From positions 743,254-772,316 of the forward strand of contig WELB01000044.1 in assembly GCA_009602725.1 (NCBI GenBank): a stretch of DNA of 29,063 bases, read 5' to 3'. The DNA is from Spirogloea muscicola (lineage: Eukaryota > Streptophyta > Zygnematophyceae > Spirogloeales > Spirogloeaceae). Shown one piece after another: positions 11,301-19,434 of the stretch. Each line of letters opens with the position of its first letter. Position 1 is the stretch's first letter. A program made the position numbers and the translations under genes. The notes under the pieces were generated by a model that did no database searches, had not been told where the DNA came from, and saw nothing but the letters and a program-made list of their open reading frames with translations.

Positions 11301-14300
11301 TCCCCAGTGCCCCAGCTCCTGGCTCACTTGCTCGTCCTCTTGCGGCCCCTCCTCCTACCTCGTTTGCCCCTTCTATTCCAAGCGCCACTCCTCCTGCTGA
11401 GACACCAGCTTCTCCTACTCGAACCTCCCCTCCTCCTGCGGGCACACGGGCTCCTCCTAAAGGGCCACAGGGGAAGAGCTCAAGCTCATCAGCCATAATT
11501 GGGGGGGCGATTGGAGGATTAGCAGTGGTGCTCATTCTCGCCACACTTGCTGCTATTGCTGCATCAGAGAGCGCAAGCAGGATAAGCATTCACTTTCCGA
11601 ACGCTCAAAGCCATCAACATCCAGAAGGACCCCCCGTTCTTTTCCTGGCAAAAGCCACAAGAAGCTGCCTGGTGAGCTCTGATCAGCTCAAACCACATGT
11701 AATTTGCGTGCAAGCTTGATTCAGAGCAGGCAATCACATGTCAAGTATGCGCCTGTGGTGAAGTCCGACGTTCCTATAAAGTGTGACGAAGTGCACCAAG
11801 GCCAACTATACAAGATGCAGCCATTGTAGATACAGGCTTATGGCAAGGCCTGATTGGGATGCATAAGCCTGCTAGTGACCTGTGATTGAACTTGCATCCG
11901 CAACCTTGTCTGGCCGCTTTCACAGAGATGAATGTGTGAGCTTTGTTATGCAAACAGGACAGCTTCATGTTTAAACTGCAACTTGCGCAGGTATAGAGAC
12001 AGGCAAGCAGGTTGGGAGAGAGTTCTCGTTCGGGGAGCTAGTTCTGGCTACCAATGACTTTGCCGACAATTTGTTGCTCGGTGTTGGCGGATTTGGCAAG
12101 GTTTCGAGGTAAGAGAGTGCTCATAAAGTGGCAAATCTCTGTCAAGGCAACAACCACCCTGTTGCTAAGGACTTGCTATTCACTAGCAGCTATTGTTTCA
12201 CCCCACCCCAATTTACCATCACTCACCAAGAAGGGCCACCATGCTGCAGGGTGTTCAGAAACTTGACATTGAGCTACTACAAGAGTGAGTGGCCTTAGCG
12301 AAACCCCTTCTTTGAGTGAGTGCTGGCAATGCTGATGCATCGAAGGCATGGCGTGATGTTGGCCCATCGTAATACTTGGCGTCGGGCATCAGAGTCTTCC
12401 TCTGCTGGTCACTTGTCAGGAGTATCTCTGCCACCTCAGAGAGCCCCGCTGCGTGTCTGGGTGCTCGATGCGCATGGCATCTGTGTGCAGCGTATCGACT
12501 TCCCCATCGAAAGATGAAGGAGATGAACGGGAGCCCCTATTTCCTGTGGCCATCCATCGTCGACCATGTCTTCAATGACTCTGATGTGGTGCGTTCATCT
12601 GCCCTGTCTGACGAGCAAGAAGAGAGGCTGCTCACGGTTGCAGCTCTGGTCCTGACCATGTGTTTACCATGCCTGCAGGTTGTTCTAAATCTTGGTCTCC
12701 ACTATGCGAAGCACAACTTGGAGTGGTACAAGACCGATCTCACAGACCTCGGCAAGCGTCTGGAAGCAATAAACAAGGTGCCAGGGAGGATGGGAATCTT
12801 CAAGGAGACTTCTCCACAGCACTTCTACAGCCCCACTGGCAGCGGGGAGTATAACCCCAAGGATGCCAAAGGTTGCCGTGAAAAGGTGCAGCCCTGATTC
12901 TCGCCAGGGCATTGTGGAGTTCCATATGGAAATTAAGCTGCTCTCCCAGCTAAGGCACCGTCACCTTGTGTCTCTGATTGGCTATTGCGAGGAGGGTTTG
13001 GAGAAGCTTCTTGTGTACAACTTCATGTCGAATGGCGTCCTACGGTCTCACCTTTATGGTAAGCATTAATCTATTGACTGTTACCCTGCTTGGGACAGTC
13101 TTCAACTACAGGGCAAGACTTGAGCGTCCTTCATCCCAAGCAGCAGACTTTTTGACAGAAGAAAACACTGCATCTAGCTAGATTCACCCATCCATGCATC
13201 TCGGGAGTGGCAGGCACGGATGCGGTCTTCCACAACGTCCTTTCCTGGAAGCAGCGTCTTGAGATCTGCATTGAGGCTGCCCGAGGTCTTCACTACCTTC
13301 ACACTGGTGCTGCTCAGAGCATCATCCATCGTGACATCAAGGTGTTGCTTCTCAGTTTGCATTGCTTTGACGTCTCCGTTCTCATGAAACCCAGTGCTTT
13401 GGAGCATACCTGTGGATCTGCCTGATACACCAGTATGTAGACAATGGCGCTTTCTCTTACCTAGTCATCCCCTATTTGAGGATACAGGCTGCACAGCTTT
13501 GCAAGCTCAGAACAAGGTTGAGTAACCTTGTCTTTTGGGGGGCTGGCAAAGCAGAGCACAAATATCCTACTGGATGACAACTTTGTGGCAAAGGTCGGCG
13601 ATTCTGGTCTCTCGCGTATCGGACCCGGCTTGGGCAACTCCATTGTAATGTCCCATAACTCCAACTCTCGAAGAAGCGGGTTGCATTTGTGGTGCCCAGT
13701 TATCACATCATGGGGCTTGATCATGATGAGGCATGCTGGTAACCAAGGTTGAATTACTAAGAATCTGCAAATAATTAATACATCAATCAGCCGTCTTTGC
13801 TTCACCCGTCAATGCCCAGGTGAGCTCAGGCGTGCGTGGCAGTGTGGGATACTTCGATCCCAAATACTTGTTCAGGTATTCTATTTATCGTGGAGCTCAG
13901 TAAGCCTGAGAAGCTGCACTTTGCGAATACAATCGTGTACAGTACAGGATTTTGTGTGCGGACAGCGTTCATGGAAATCATCATAGCTTTGTCTTGTGCC
14001 TGAAGTAACACCTGTATCCAGCTTCATGTCACTACTTACCTGCAGATATTACTCCATGCTCATCTCGGGGTATATTTCCTAAGCAACGGGCAACATTTGC
14101 ACCTCAGTTGGCGACATGTGTCTGCAATGGTTGCTCACCATGATAAGTAATCTCTGCTTGATTTGTTGTTCTGGTCACATTGCAGGCTTCAATTAACGGA
14201 GAAGTCAGACATGTACAGCTTTGGAATTGTGCTGCTGGAAGTCATCTGTGCAAAGGCACCAATCAACACCAAGATTCCAAATCAGCTTACACTTGTCGAA

Positions 14301-14813
14301 TCAGTATAGCCATGAACTCAAACTCACAATTGCACAATCAGTAGCAAAGTGAAGGCAGGGGCAGAACTTTGGTATTGCTCTGATGTGGTACAGCATCTTT
14401 TCAGTGGACTTCAAGGCCGTCCCTCAGAACACTCTTCAATTTGCAGGCCCAGAACCTCATGAAGCACAGAATGCTGGACCAGATGCCAGATACCAAGATG
14501 GCTGGCACTTATCAGTGGGCGTCCATGAAGAAGGTGGTGGAGCTGGCGCTCAAGTGCGTCTCCTACGACAGCTCAGATCGTCCACCCATGAGTGACGTCC
14601 TCTGGAACTTAAAGTATGCGCTGTTGCTGCAGGTAACACGACAGGAACCATTGACCATTTGCGTGCTTTCTTTGCGCTTGCCTCCTATCAATTTGTGTGA
14701 AGTGCCAACGCATGGCAGGCTGGATGAGTCAGACATTCCGTGAGACGAGGTTTGTAAGTTGGTCACTAGAGATGTCCCTTTCAGTCCCTTGCCTTCAGGT
14801 GCTGATGATGTAA
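8369..14813 (+). CDS. Malectin-like receptor kinase (CrRLK1L type), about 16 exons, apparently damaged
   Basis: A plasma-membrane receptor kinase of the FERONIA/THESEUS kind. Exons: 8369-8438, 8682-8875, 9244-9480, about 9562-9811, 10027-10298, 10464-10644, 10819-10986, 11108-11671, 11991-12108, 12872-13058, 13214-13341, 13555-13644, 13820-13875, 14186-14303, 14447-14632 and probably 14799-14813. Domains in order are a signal peptide ([18 protein letters not shown]), a first malectin-like domain ([32 protein letters not shown]), a second ([40 protein letters not shown]), a 90-residue Pro-rich hinge, a membrane span ([20 protein letters not shown]) and a kinase ([59 protein letters not shown]). 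Oddities are a TGA at 10225-10227, a frame change near 11500-11548, DSG for DFG, no exon found for the residues between GKV and VAVKR, and no in-phase junction from 9480 to the next exon. It is either a decaying copy or an unpolished sequence. Confidence 0.85.
11500..11550 (+). other. Membrane span followed by an apparent frame change in the receptor kinase
   Basis: The extracellular hinge and membrane span read in one frame. Continuing that frame gives a non-basic tail that does not splice in phase to the kinase. Another frame gives [13 protein letters not shown], a typical cysteine-rich basic juxtamembrane segment, and from there exon 11108-11671 joins the next exon (11991) in phase. An indel of one base, or its equivalent, must lie between about 11500 and 11548. 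Confidence 0.6.
12250..12870 (+). pseudogene. PC-esterase / TBL-like gene fragment inside a receptor-kinase intron
   Basis: Between the kinase glycine loop (exon ending 12108) and the VAVKR exon (12872) lies coding sequence unrelated to kinases. One part, ending at 12588, reads [19 protein letters not shown]. After a 90-nt GT-AG intron (12589-12678) it continues as [32 protein letters not shown] and [18 protein letters not shown]. The order V-x-N-x-G-x-H-Y ... PGR ... ETSPQHF resembles the C-terminal half of plant PC-esterase (TRICHOME BIREFRINGENCE-LIKE) proteins, where the D/S-x-x-H region is catalytic; this assignment is from memory of the family. A short possible upstream exon at about 12250 reads [12 protein letters not shown]. 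The fragment has no start, no N-terminal GDS block and no own stop region. It runs directly into the kinase exon, both frames being open at the junction. Confidence 0.55.
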
Positions 14814-15143
14814 CAACCAAAGACTGCACAGCAGCTCTAATGCAACAGCAATAGCTATCCTGGTAGCGGTAGATACTGGACAGAAGGCAACTAAGATGCC
14901 GCTTTTCTCCAATTGAAAGTGTTGCTCAGTAAGGAAGTGTGGGTGGGTTTGCAGGAGTCGGACAGCGCTGGCAATGAGTCTGAGCCCACGATCATCGTCA
15001 GGCAGGATGGCATGTGGCCGAGGTTCCAGGACAATCGCAGCACATGTATTCAAGTAAGCTATGGCTCCGTCCCTGGCCCCCGTGACCCAGTCTCTGTGGA
15101 CAACAGCAGGGTGTCTCTGGAAGACGTCAGCGTAAGCCTCCAT
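14781..15143 (-). CDS. Unidentified minus-strand open frame, possible exon
   Basis: A 120-residue frame beginning MEAYADVFQRHPAVV and including AIAYLNTCAAIVLEPR and a helical-looking ASAVRLLQTHPHF. Its composition is protein-like, not low complexity, and the frame continues open a little upstream of the Met. I recognise no family. It overlaps the 3' end of the receptor kinase on the other strand and could be an exon of a separate gene or chance. Confidence 0.2.
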   Translation of the reverse strand: MEAYADVFQRHPAVVHRDWVTGARDGAIAYLNTCAAIVLEPRPHAILPDDDRGLRLIASAVRLLQTHPHFLTEQHFQLEKSGILVAFCPVSTATRIAIAVALELLCSLWLLHHQHLKARD

Positions 15144-15199
15144 GGCAGATAGCTGGTGGCAGTCCAGCTCATCAGCATGCCCAAGTACCCGTCCCGCTC

Positions 15200-16490
15200 C
15201 CGTGTCCTACTTCTGTATGGCCCTTGCCGATCACTTATTTCCAACCGCGACATAAGCGCGGATGCTCGCTGTCCTATACGTCTGCCAGATCATGAAATGG
15301 CCTCATGCCGGAAGAGGGCAGGGTCATCCTTTGTCACTAGAGCGCTCGCCTGCCTCACTCCTCTCTTCTTGCTGAGGCAGTATATAACAAGGAGACTCAG
15401 GCCCTCACTACACTTGAGTATAGCTTGCTCGATTTTGCCAAGGCTGAGAGAAGCAGCCAGCTGCTTTTGAGTAGCGCTCCTCAGCCACAGCCTGGCACTC
15501 CTCTTGTATTAGTGCGTAATGTCACAGGTAGGGTTGTAATACGTCAAACACATACATCTCTGGTCCATGGCTTTTTCTGAGAGTATCGAATTGCTACCCA
15601 TGATGCTTAACAGTGTTACTGCTTCAACATCGCTTCGCACCCTTGCTTGTCGGTGAGGGTGCTGGAAAGCGCAGCTTTTGACTGTCTCATGGCAGCGGAG
15701 CTTAAGTTACGGACAGGCCAGCCTGATCGTGAATGCACTCGTCAACTCGCCCGACAATGACGGAGCAGCTCCAGCAGCCCGCTTGTTCATCATACTGGTG
15801 GGATGGCCCATCTTGCTGCCACTCCTGTCCTTCACAGTGGCATTCGTCCAAGACTATGAGAAGGTGGTCTTCAAGCAAACCTGGCAAGATTTTCTGATCT
15901 AGGCGATGGCAGCAACCATCGTGCCGCAGCGCAAGCACGTCGGCCCGTCGCTTCTAGGGTTGCCCGCAAACCAAGGTGGCAACAAAGGGCGAATGGCCAA
16001 CTGCGGAAGAAGGGGCTACTGGCCCTCAGCTTCCTGAAGAGGTGGCAAAAGAGGCCCAATTTCATTCTGCCCGCTGCTCCGCCAGCCAGCCGACTCCACA
16101 GTGGAGCGAAGCACGCGAAGCTTCCCGGAAGACCGAGCAGCCCAGCGGGCTTGTGTGCGCACAGCTGGACGGGACAGCGGAGCACTGTGGCGCACGAGAA
16201 GGACGCAAACTGTGCCTCACAATGATTCTTACCCTCACGTGCACTGCCATGGAGCATGTGCTCAGCAGTGGCTCGACCTTCGCTAGTCTAGGTGCGCCGC
16301 TGCGAGCGCCGTGGCGTGAGCACTCCTCCATCAAAGTACCAAGCTCCGCTGGCTCTCGTCCTTTGGCATGCGCTTGTGTGAGTATCGTCACGGACCAGTA
16401 TCATTCCAGGGCCTTTGCTGGGCGCACTTGACACGCGCCCGCGGCACTCGTCCTGCTGGCAGCTGCGGAGGAGGAAAACGCATTTTGCCA
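15200..16490. other. No recognisable gene
   Basis: Several frames of 75-150 codons are open on both strands (for example plus 15976-16431 and minus 15871-16257), but none shows a domain, splice pattern or start context that I can support. They overlap one another on opposite strands, which suggests a composition effect or old transposon sequence. Confidence 0.35.
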
Positions 16491-16525
16491 GTCAAAGAAA
16501 TCACTTTTCCAGTGATTTCTTTGAC
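16491..16525. repeat. Perfect 15-bp inverted repeat with a 5-nt loop
   Basis: The left arm GTCAAAGAAATCACT (16491-16505) is exactly complementary to the right arm AGTGATTTCTTTGAC (16511-16525), separated by TTTCC. It is AT-rich within a GC-rich setting. It could form a stable RNA hairpin or DNA cruciform, or be joined terminal repeats of a small foldback element. Confidence 0.9.
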
Positions 16526-16659
16526 AACAGCCCGCTCCTCCAAGGGTGGACCTTGGGACTACCCTCGCCACACCCTCTGGGGAGGGGTGGCAGGTGAAGC
16601 GCTACAAGTAGTGGGCTGAGGCCAGACCCAGCAATCGGACTCCGTTCAGAGCTCGTTCT

Positions 16660-16910
16660 ACCAGCCGGCATCGACCGACGGTGCAAAGCAAGCGCTTGGG
16701 ACCGCTGTAGGGACATAGACAGAACGCAGTCGGTAGCAGGACACAAGATTCAAAGGCACCGAGCCACCGGGAAATGCTGCACCTTGTTCCTGGCGCCGCT
16801 GGTCAGCTTGAGATGCCAGCAGCGAAAGTAACGAGGACCACCGACCCCCCGTAACACCCATGGATGTCCATGGCCAGGGGGTATAAGGTATCACCCGCCG
16901 GGTGGTCACC
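16660..16910 (-). mobile_element. Degraded LINE 3' fragment (minus strand)
   Basis: On the minus strand, in shifting frames, this matches the end of the LINE ORF at 21.4-21.7 kb: HPAGDTLYPLAMDIHG (LINE: DHPRGDHFFLCAMDIYG), then GGRWSSLLSLLASQADQRR (LINE: ETKWSSLLHRLALHVDARR), then LSMSLQRSQALALHRR (LINE: LSLSLQRSQALAIHQR). At least two frame changes show it is an old copy. The 236-codon minus-strand open frame at 16658-17368 runs through it but mixes frames. Confidence 0.8.
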
Positions 16911-17559
16911 CGCAGGGGAGGAGCGGGGGAGGGACCCAAGCCATCAGCAATTGTGGCGCTTCGGCTACTTCCGCGGCGTGGTGGTGGCGCAGCTGGAGTG
17001 CCACGGAGCGGGCGGCGGTGGCTGGCGGCGGCTGCAAGAGCGGGCCATGATTGCGAGGACACGCACGTGGGGGAGCGGCCGCCCCGGGATGTGCAATCTT
17101 GAGGATCTTGGTTGGCGAGGGGCTCTCGGCGCGGCTGCCTTACCCCGACTGTTGGGGCTGTTGAGCTCTCAGCGCGTGTCCTGCGGTGGCGACGTTCCCG
17201 GTCTTCGCCACCTGGCTTCGTGGTAGCCACCTGAGATGGAGTCCATTGACTTCCTGGTGGGGGGCGAAAAAGAAAACTCTGGAGGGGGCGGGGTCCACGA
17301 CTCATACCCCCCCCGGTATTGCGGCGCCCATGTCCCCTCGCGCGCACCAATGCAGCCACGCGAGTCAAGGTTCTCGCAGTCTAGTGAGTCTGCGCCTTCT
17401 CGCAGTGAGACATTTCATCGGTGGGCTGATTGATGTCGATTTGACAAGGCATGTGAGGTGGCTACACACACGTGGACATCTGAGGCAAGTCAACTGTCAA
17501 TTTGACTTTGAAGGGTTCGCGAAAGCGGCACCTCAGCTCCGGTCAGCAAAGCTGCGTAT
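16911..17559. other. GC-rich sequence, probably older LINE or promoter debris
   Basis: Open frames here are Arg/Pro/Gly-rich and overlap on both strands. The part nearest 16910 may be the 5' continuation of the minus-strand LINE fragment, but I cannot align it. Nothing else is supportable. Confidence 0.3.
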
Positions 17560-17706
17560 CTGCCGCTGAGCCGTAGATCTGGTATTAGTGGGGCACACCC
17601 CATCCTGCCGCCCAAAGCTCTCAAAGGTCAACGTGCGCAACTGCCGCTGAGCCGTAGATCTAGCATCGGCGGGCAGACCTCATCCTACCGCCCGAGCCGC
17701 TCAAAG
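17560..17706 (+). repeat. Tandem duplication, 81-bp period
   Basis: A block beginning CTGCCGCTGAGCCGTAGATC occurs at 17560 and again at 17641. The units share the following CATCCT-CCGCCC and CTCAAAG segments but differ at scattered sites. The pair lies just upstream of a LINE 3' end motif and may belong to that element's 3' UTR. Confidence 0.85.
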
Positions 17707-17744
17707 AAGCCCGAAGAGAAGCCGAAAAGCCATATTCGCCCTCT

Positions 17745-17830
17745 TTCTTTGTTCATTCTTTTTTGGGCTGGCTTTTTCCAGCCCCTATCCTCAGTGGGCG
17801 AGCCCTAAATAAGATGAAATAAATAAAGTA
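17745..17830 (+). repeat. LINE 3' end with hairpin and A-rich tail (plus strand)
   Basis: TTTGTTCATTC and a T run lead into GGGCTGG-CTTTTT-CCAGCCC, a perfect 7-bp hairpin at 17765-17784. The same T-rich block and GGGCTGGCTTT recur at 23.16 and 23.67 kb. After the hairpin comes an AAATAAG/AAATAAATAAAG stretch that could be a LINE tail or polyadenylation signals. Confidence 0.7.
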
Positions 17831-18093
17831 TTCGATGCCCGCTTCGATGGGTATGACCAACCTTGACGAGTGATGGCGGGTACCGGCCAGGCTTGCGGCG
17901 GGTAAAGCCAGGTAGTGTGAAAATAAGTGATTCCAGCTTACACTGGCCTTGGGGATTGAGGTTGGAGGGGGAGCCAAACGGGCCAAAAAGCCCGTTCCAA
18001 TCAAAAATTTATCTTCTTTCCGACCGAAATTAAGCGAGCGGAGGGCTGGGACCGAGCAGTTCGACTCGGTCCAGTCTCTTCCTTCAGCCTATT

Positions 18094-18119
18094 CGCCGCC
18101 GCCGCCGCCGCCGCCGCCG
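18094..18119. repeat. GCC trinucleotide microsatellite
   Basis: About nine GCC units, followed by related GTC/GCT triplets to about 18190. In other loci of this window such tracts mark gene 5' ends, so a promoter or 5' UTR is possible here. Confidence 0.8.
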
Positions 18120-18218
18120 TCGCTGCTGTCGTCGTCGCTGCCGCTCTTGCCGCCGCCGACGTTGCTGCCGCTGCCGCGCCGCCGCCACCGCTGACACACC
18201 AGCGGGCATTGAGCGCGC

Positions 18219-18368
18219 ATGCTGGACTTGCCAAGAAGGCACGGGCAGGCGAACTGGACCAGACTGCTGCTAAAGAGCCTGCTACCGACGAACCTCGTTG
18301 ACCTGTACGTAAACCGGCACGTTGGCAAGGAACACTTGTTCTTGCTCGACTTGACGCTCCGAACATAA
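18219..18368 (+). CDS. Small open frame downstream of the GCC tract, unidentified
   Basis: An ATG at 18219 opens 49 codons ending in TAA, starting MLDLPRRHGQANWTRLLLK and containing LVDLYVNRHVGKEHLFLLD. It has mixed hydrophobic and charged composition unlike the surrounding low-complexity frames. It could be a first exon or a chance ORF. There is no family match. Confidence 0.15.
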   Translation: MLDLPRRHGQANWTRLLLKSLLPTNLVDLYVNRHVGKEHLFLLDLTLRT

Positions 18369-18459
18369 TCTCGGAAGCCGTTTATTATGTGGTACTCACA
18401 TCAGTACTATATGCGGTGGTTGTATTGAGTGCATCCTTGCTAACCTCCGTACTAAGAAT

Positions 18460-18622
18460 GACCCCTCATTGGGCGTCACTCGAGTTACCGGGCACTAAGA
18501 CCCTCAAGTGGGCGAACCTTGGTTGTTGGGGACTAAGACCCTCAATTGGGCAAACATTGATTACCATGACTGAGACCCTTAATTGGGCGAACTCGAGTTA
18601 CCGTACATCAGACCTTGTGGGG
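18460..18622 (+). repeat. Minisatellite, 37-39 bp period, about 4.3 copies
   Basis: Units begin with GACCC(C)TCA-TTGGGC at 18460, 18499, 18537, 18574 and (partial) 18611, and end with a GTTACC...CTAA/CATCA segment. They are imperfect, and unit length drifts by one or two bases. An earlier degraded unit may precede 18460. Confidence 0.85.
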
Positions 18623-19434
18623 GTCTAGCTATCTAGTTCTGGATTTGGTTCATTGCATCGCTGTTGATTGCTTGGTGTCTCCACCGATTTACCACTAATC
18701 TGAGTCATCCATCGCAAGCTCGAGTTATCTTATCATGCCGTTACTAGGCTGTCTATTCGTACATGTTCCTAAGTTCAAACAAAAGACTACCTATTTTTTC
18801 TCGCTTGTTAATTCCATCCACAATGTGTTGCGTTGCCGGCCACGTGGACTCTGACGTCTCACCTGTATTCTATACAGATCTGCCATATCGACCTGCCGAT
18901 CAGTACTGTGTGGCACGACAACGCCCCCCCAGAGCCGCCACCTTTGCCGCGGCTGCGCTCGCGCACCATGGCTTCCGCGAGCCTCACGGCGATGACCCCG
19001 CCCGCCTGTGCTCGCATTGCACCAGCGCCTGCTCCCTATTGACACCAATATAATGATGGCACGCCAGAACCCTTCATTGCGCTCATGCAGATAGATGTAG
19101 TACAGAGCACATTGCGAGGTCCTTGCTGAGCACCATAAAGGACCCAAGAGCTGAGTATGATCGTCTGTCCACTCGCACAGGAGCTAGAGGACTGGTGGAG
19201 GACGGTTCTCGTTGTTGGAGCGCATGTTGCTGGAAATTGGTGATAGTGCCCAGGGTCGTTGATGACTGCCCACGCGACAATGGAGTAAGGGCAGAGTGCC
19301 GGCATGTCCTGAGGTCCGTATTTCACAGGTTGCCGGCTAGCTTTGTCGTGGTGGCCGCTCCCCAGACGGATGGGTCACCCGTGCCAAAGGGGGCGGCGCG
19401 CTCACAGGCTGCAGGTCATTAGTAGGGCGCGTGC
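18623..19434. other. No recognisable gene before the LINE ORF
   Basis: Short frames on both strands show no domain. The reverse transcriptase frame is closed by TAG TAG at about 19421-19426, so the LINE is 5'-truncated or decayed here. I find no APE-type endonuclease or ORF1 upstream. Confidence 0.35.

Noticed and set aside
12376-12897. The 173-codon open frame as part of the receptor kinase
   Set aside because: Its readable content ([32 protein letters not shown]) is not kinase sequence, and it includes a 90-nt intron-like segment read through by chance. It was annotated as a separate gene fragment.
15976-16431. A 151-codon plus-strand open frame as a possible LINE ORF1
   Set aside because: It opens with GTG, shows no zinc knuckle or coiled-coil pattern, and lies 3 kb from the reverse transcriptase frame with other repeats between.
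16658-17368. A 236-codon minus-strand open frame as a gene
   Set aside because: Its 3' part is a frame-shifted LINE tail, and the rest is Arg/Pro/Gly low complexity. No start or domain supports a gene.
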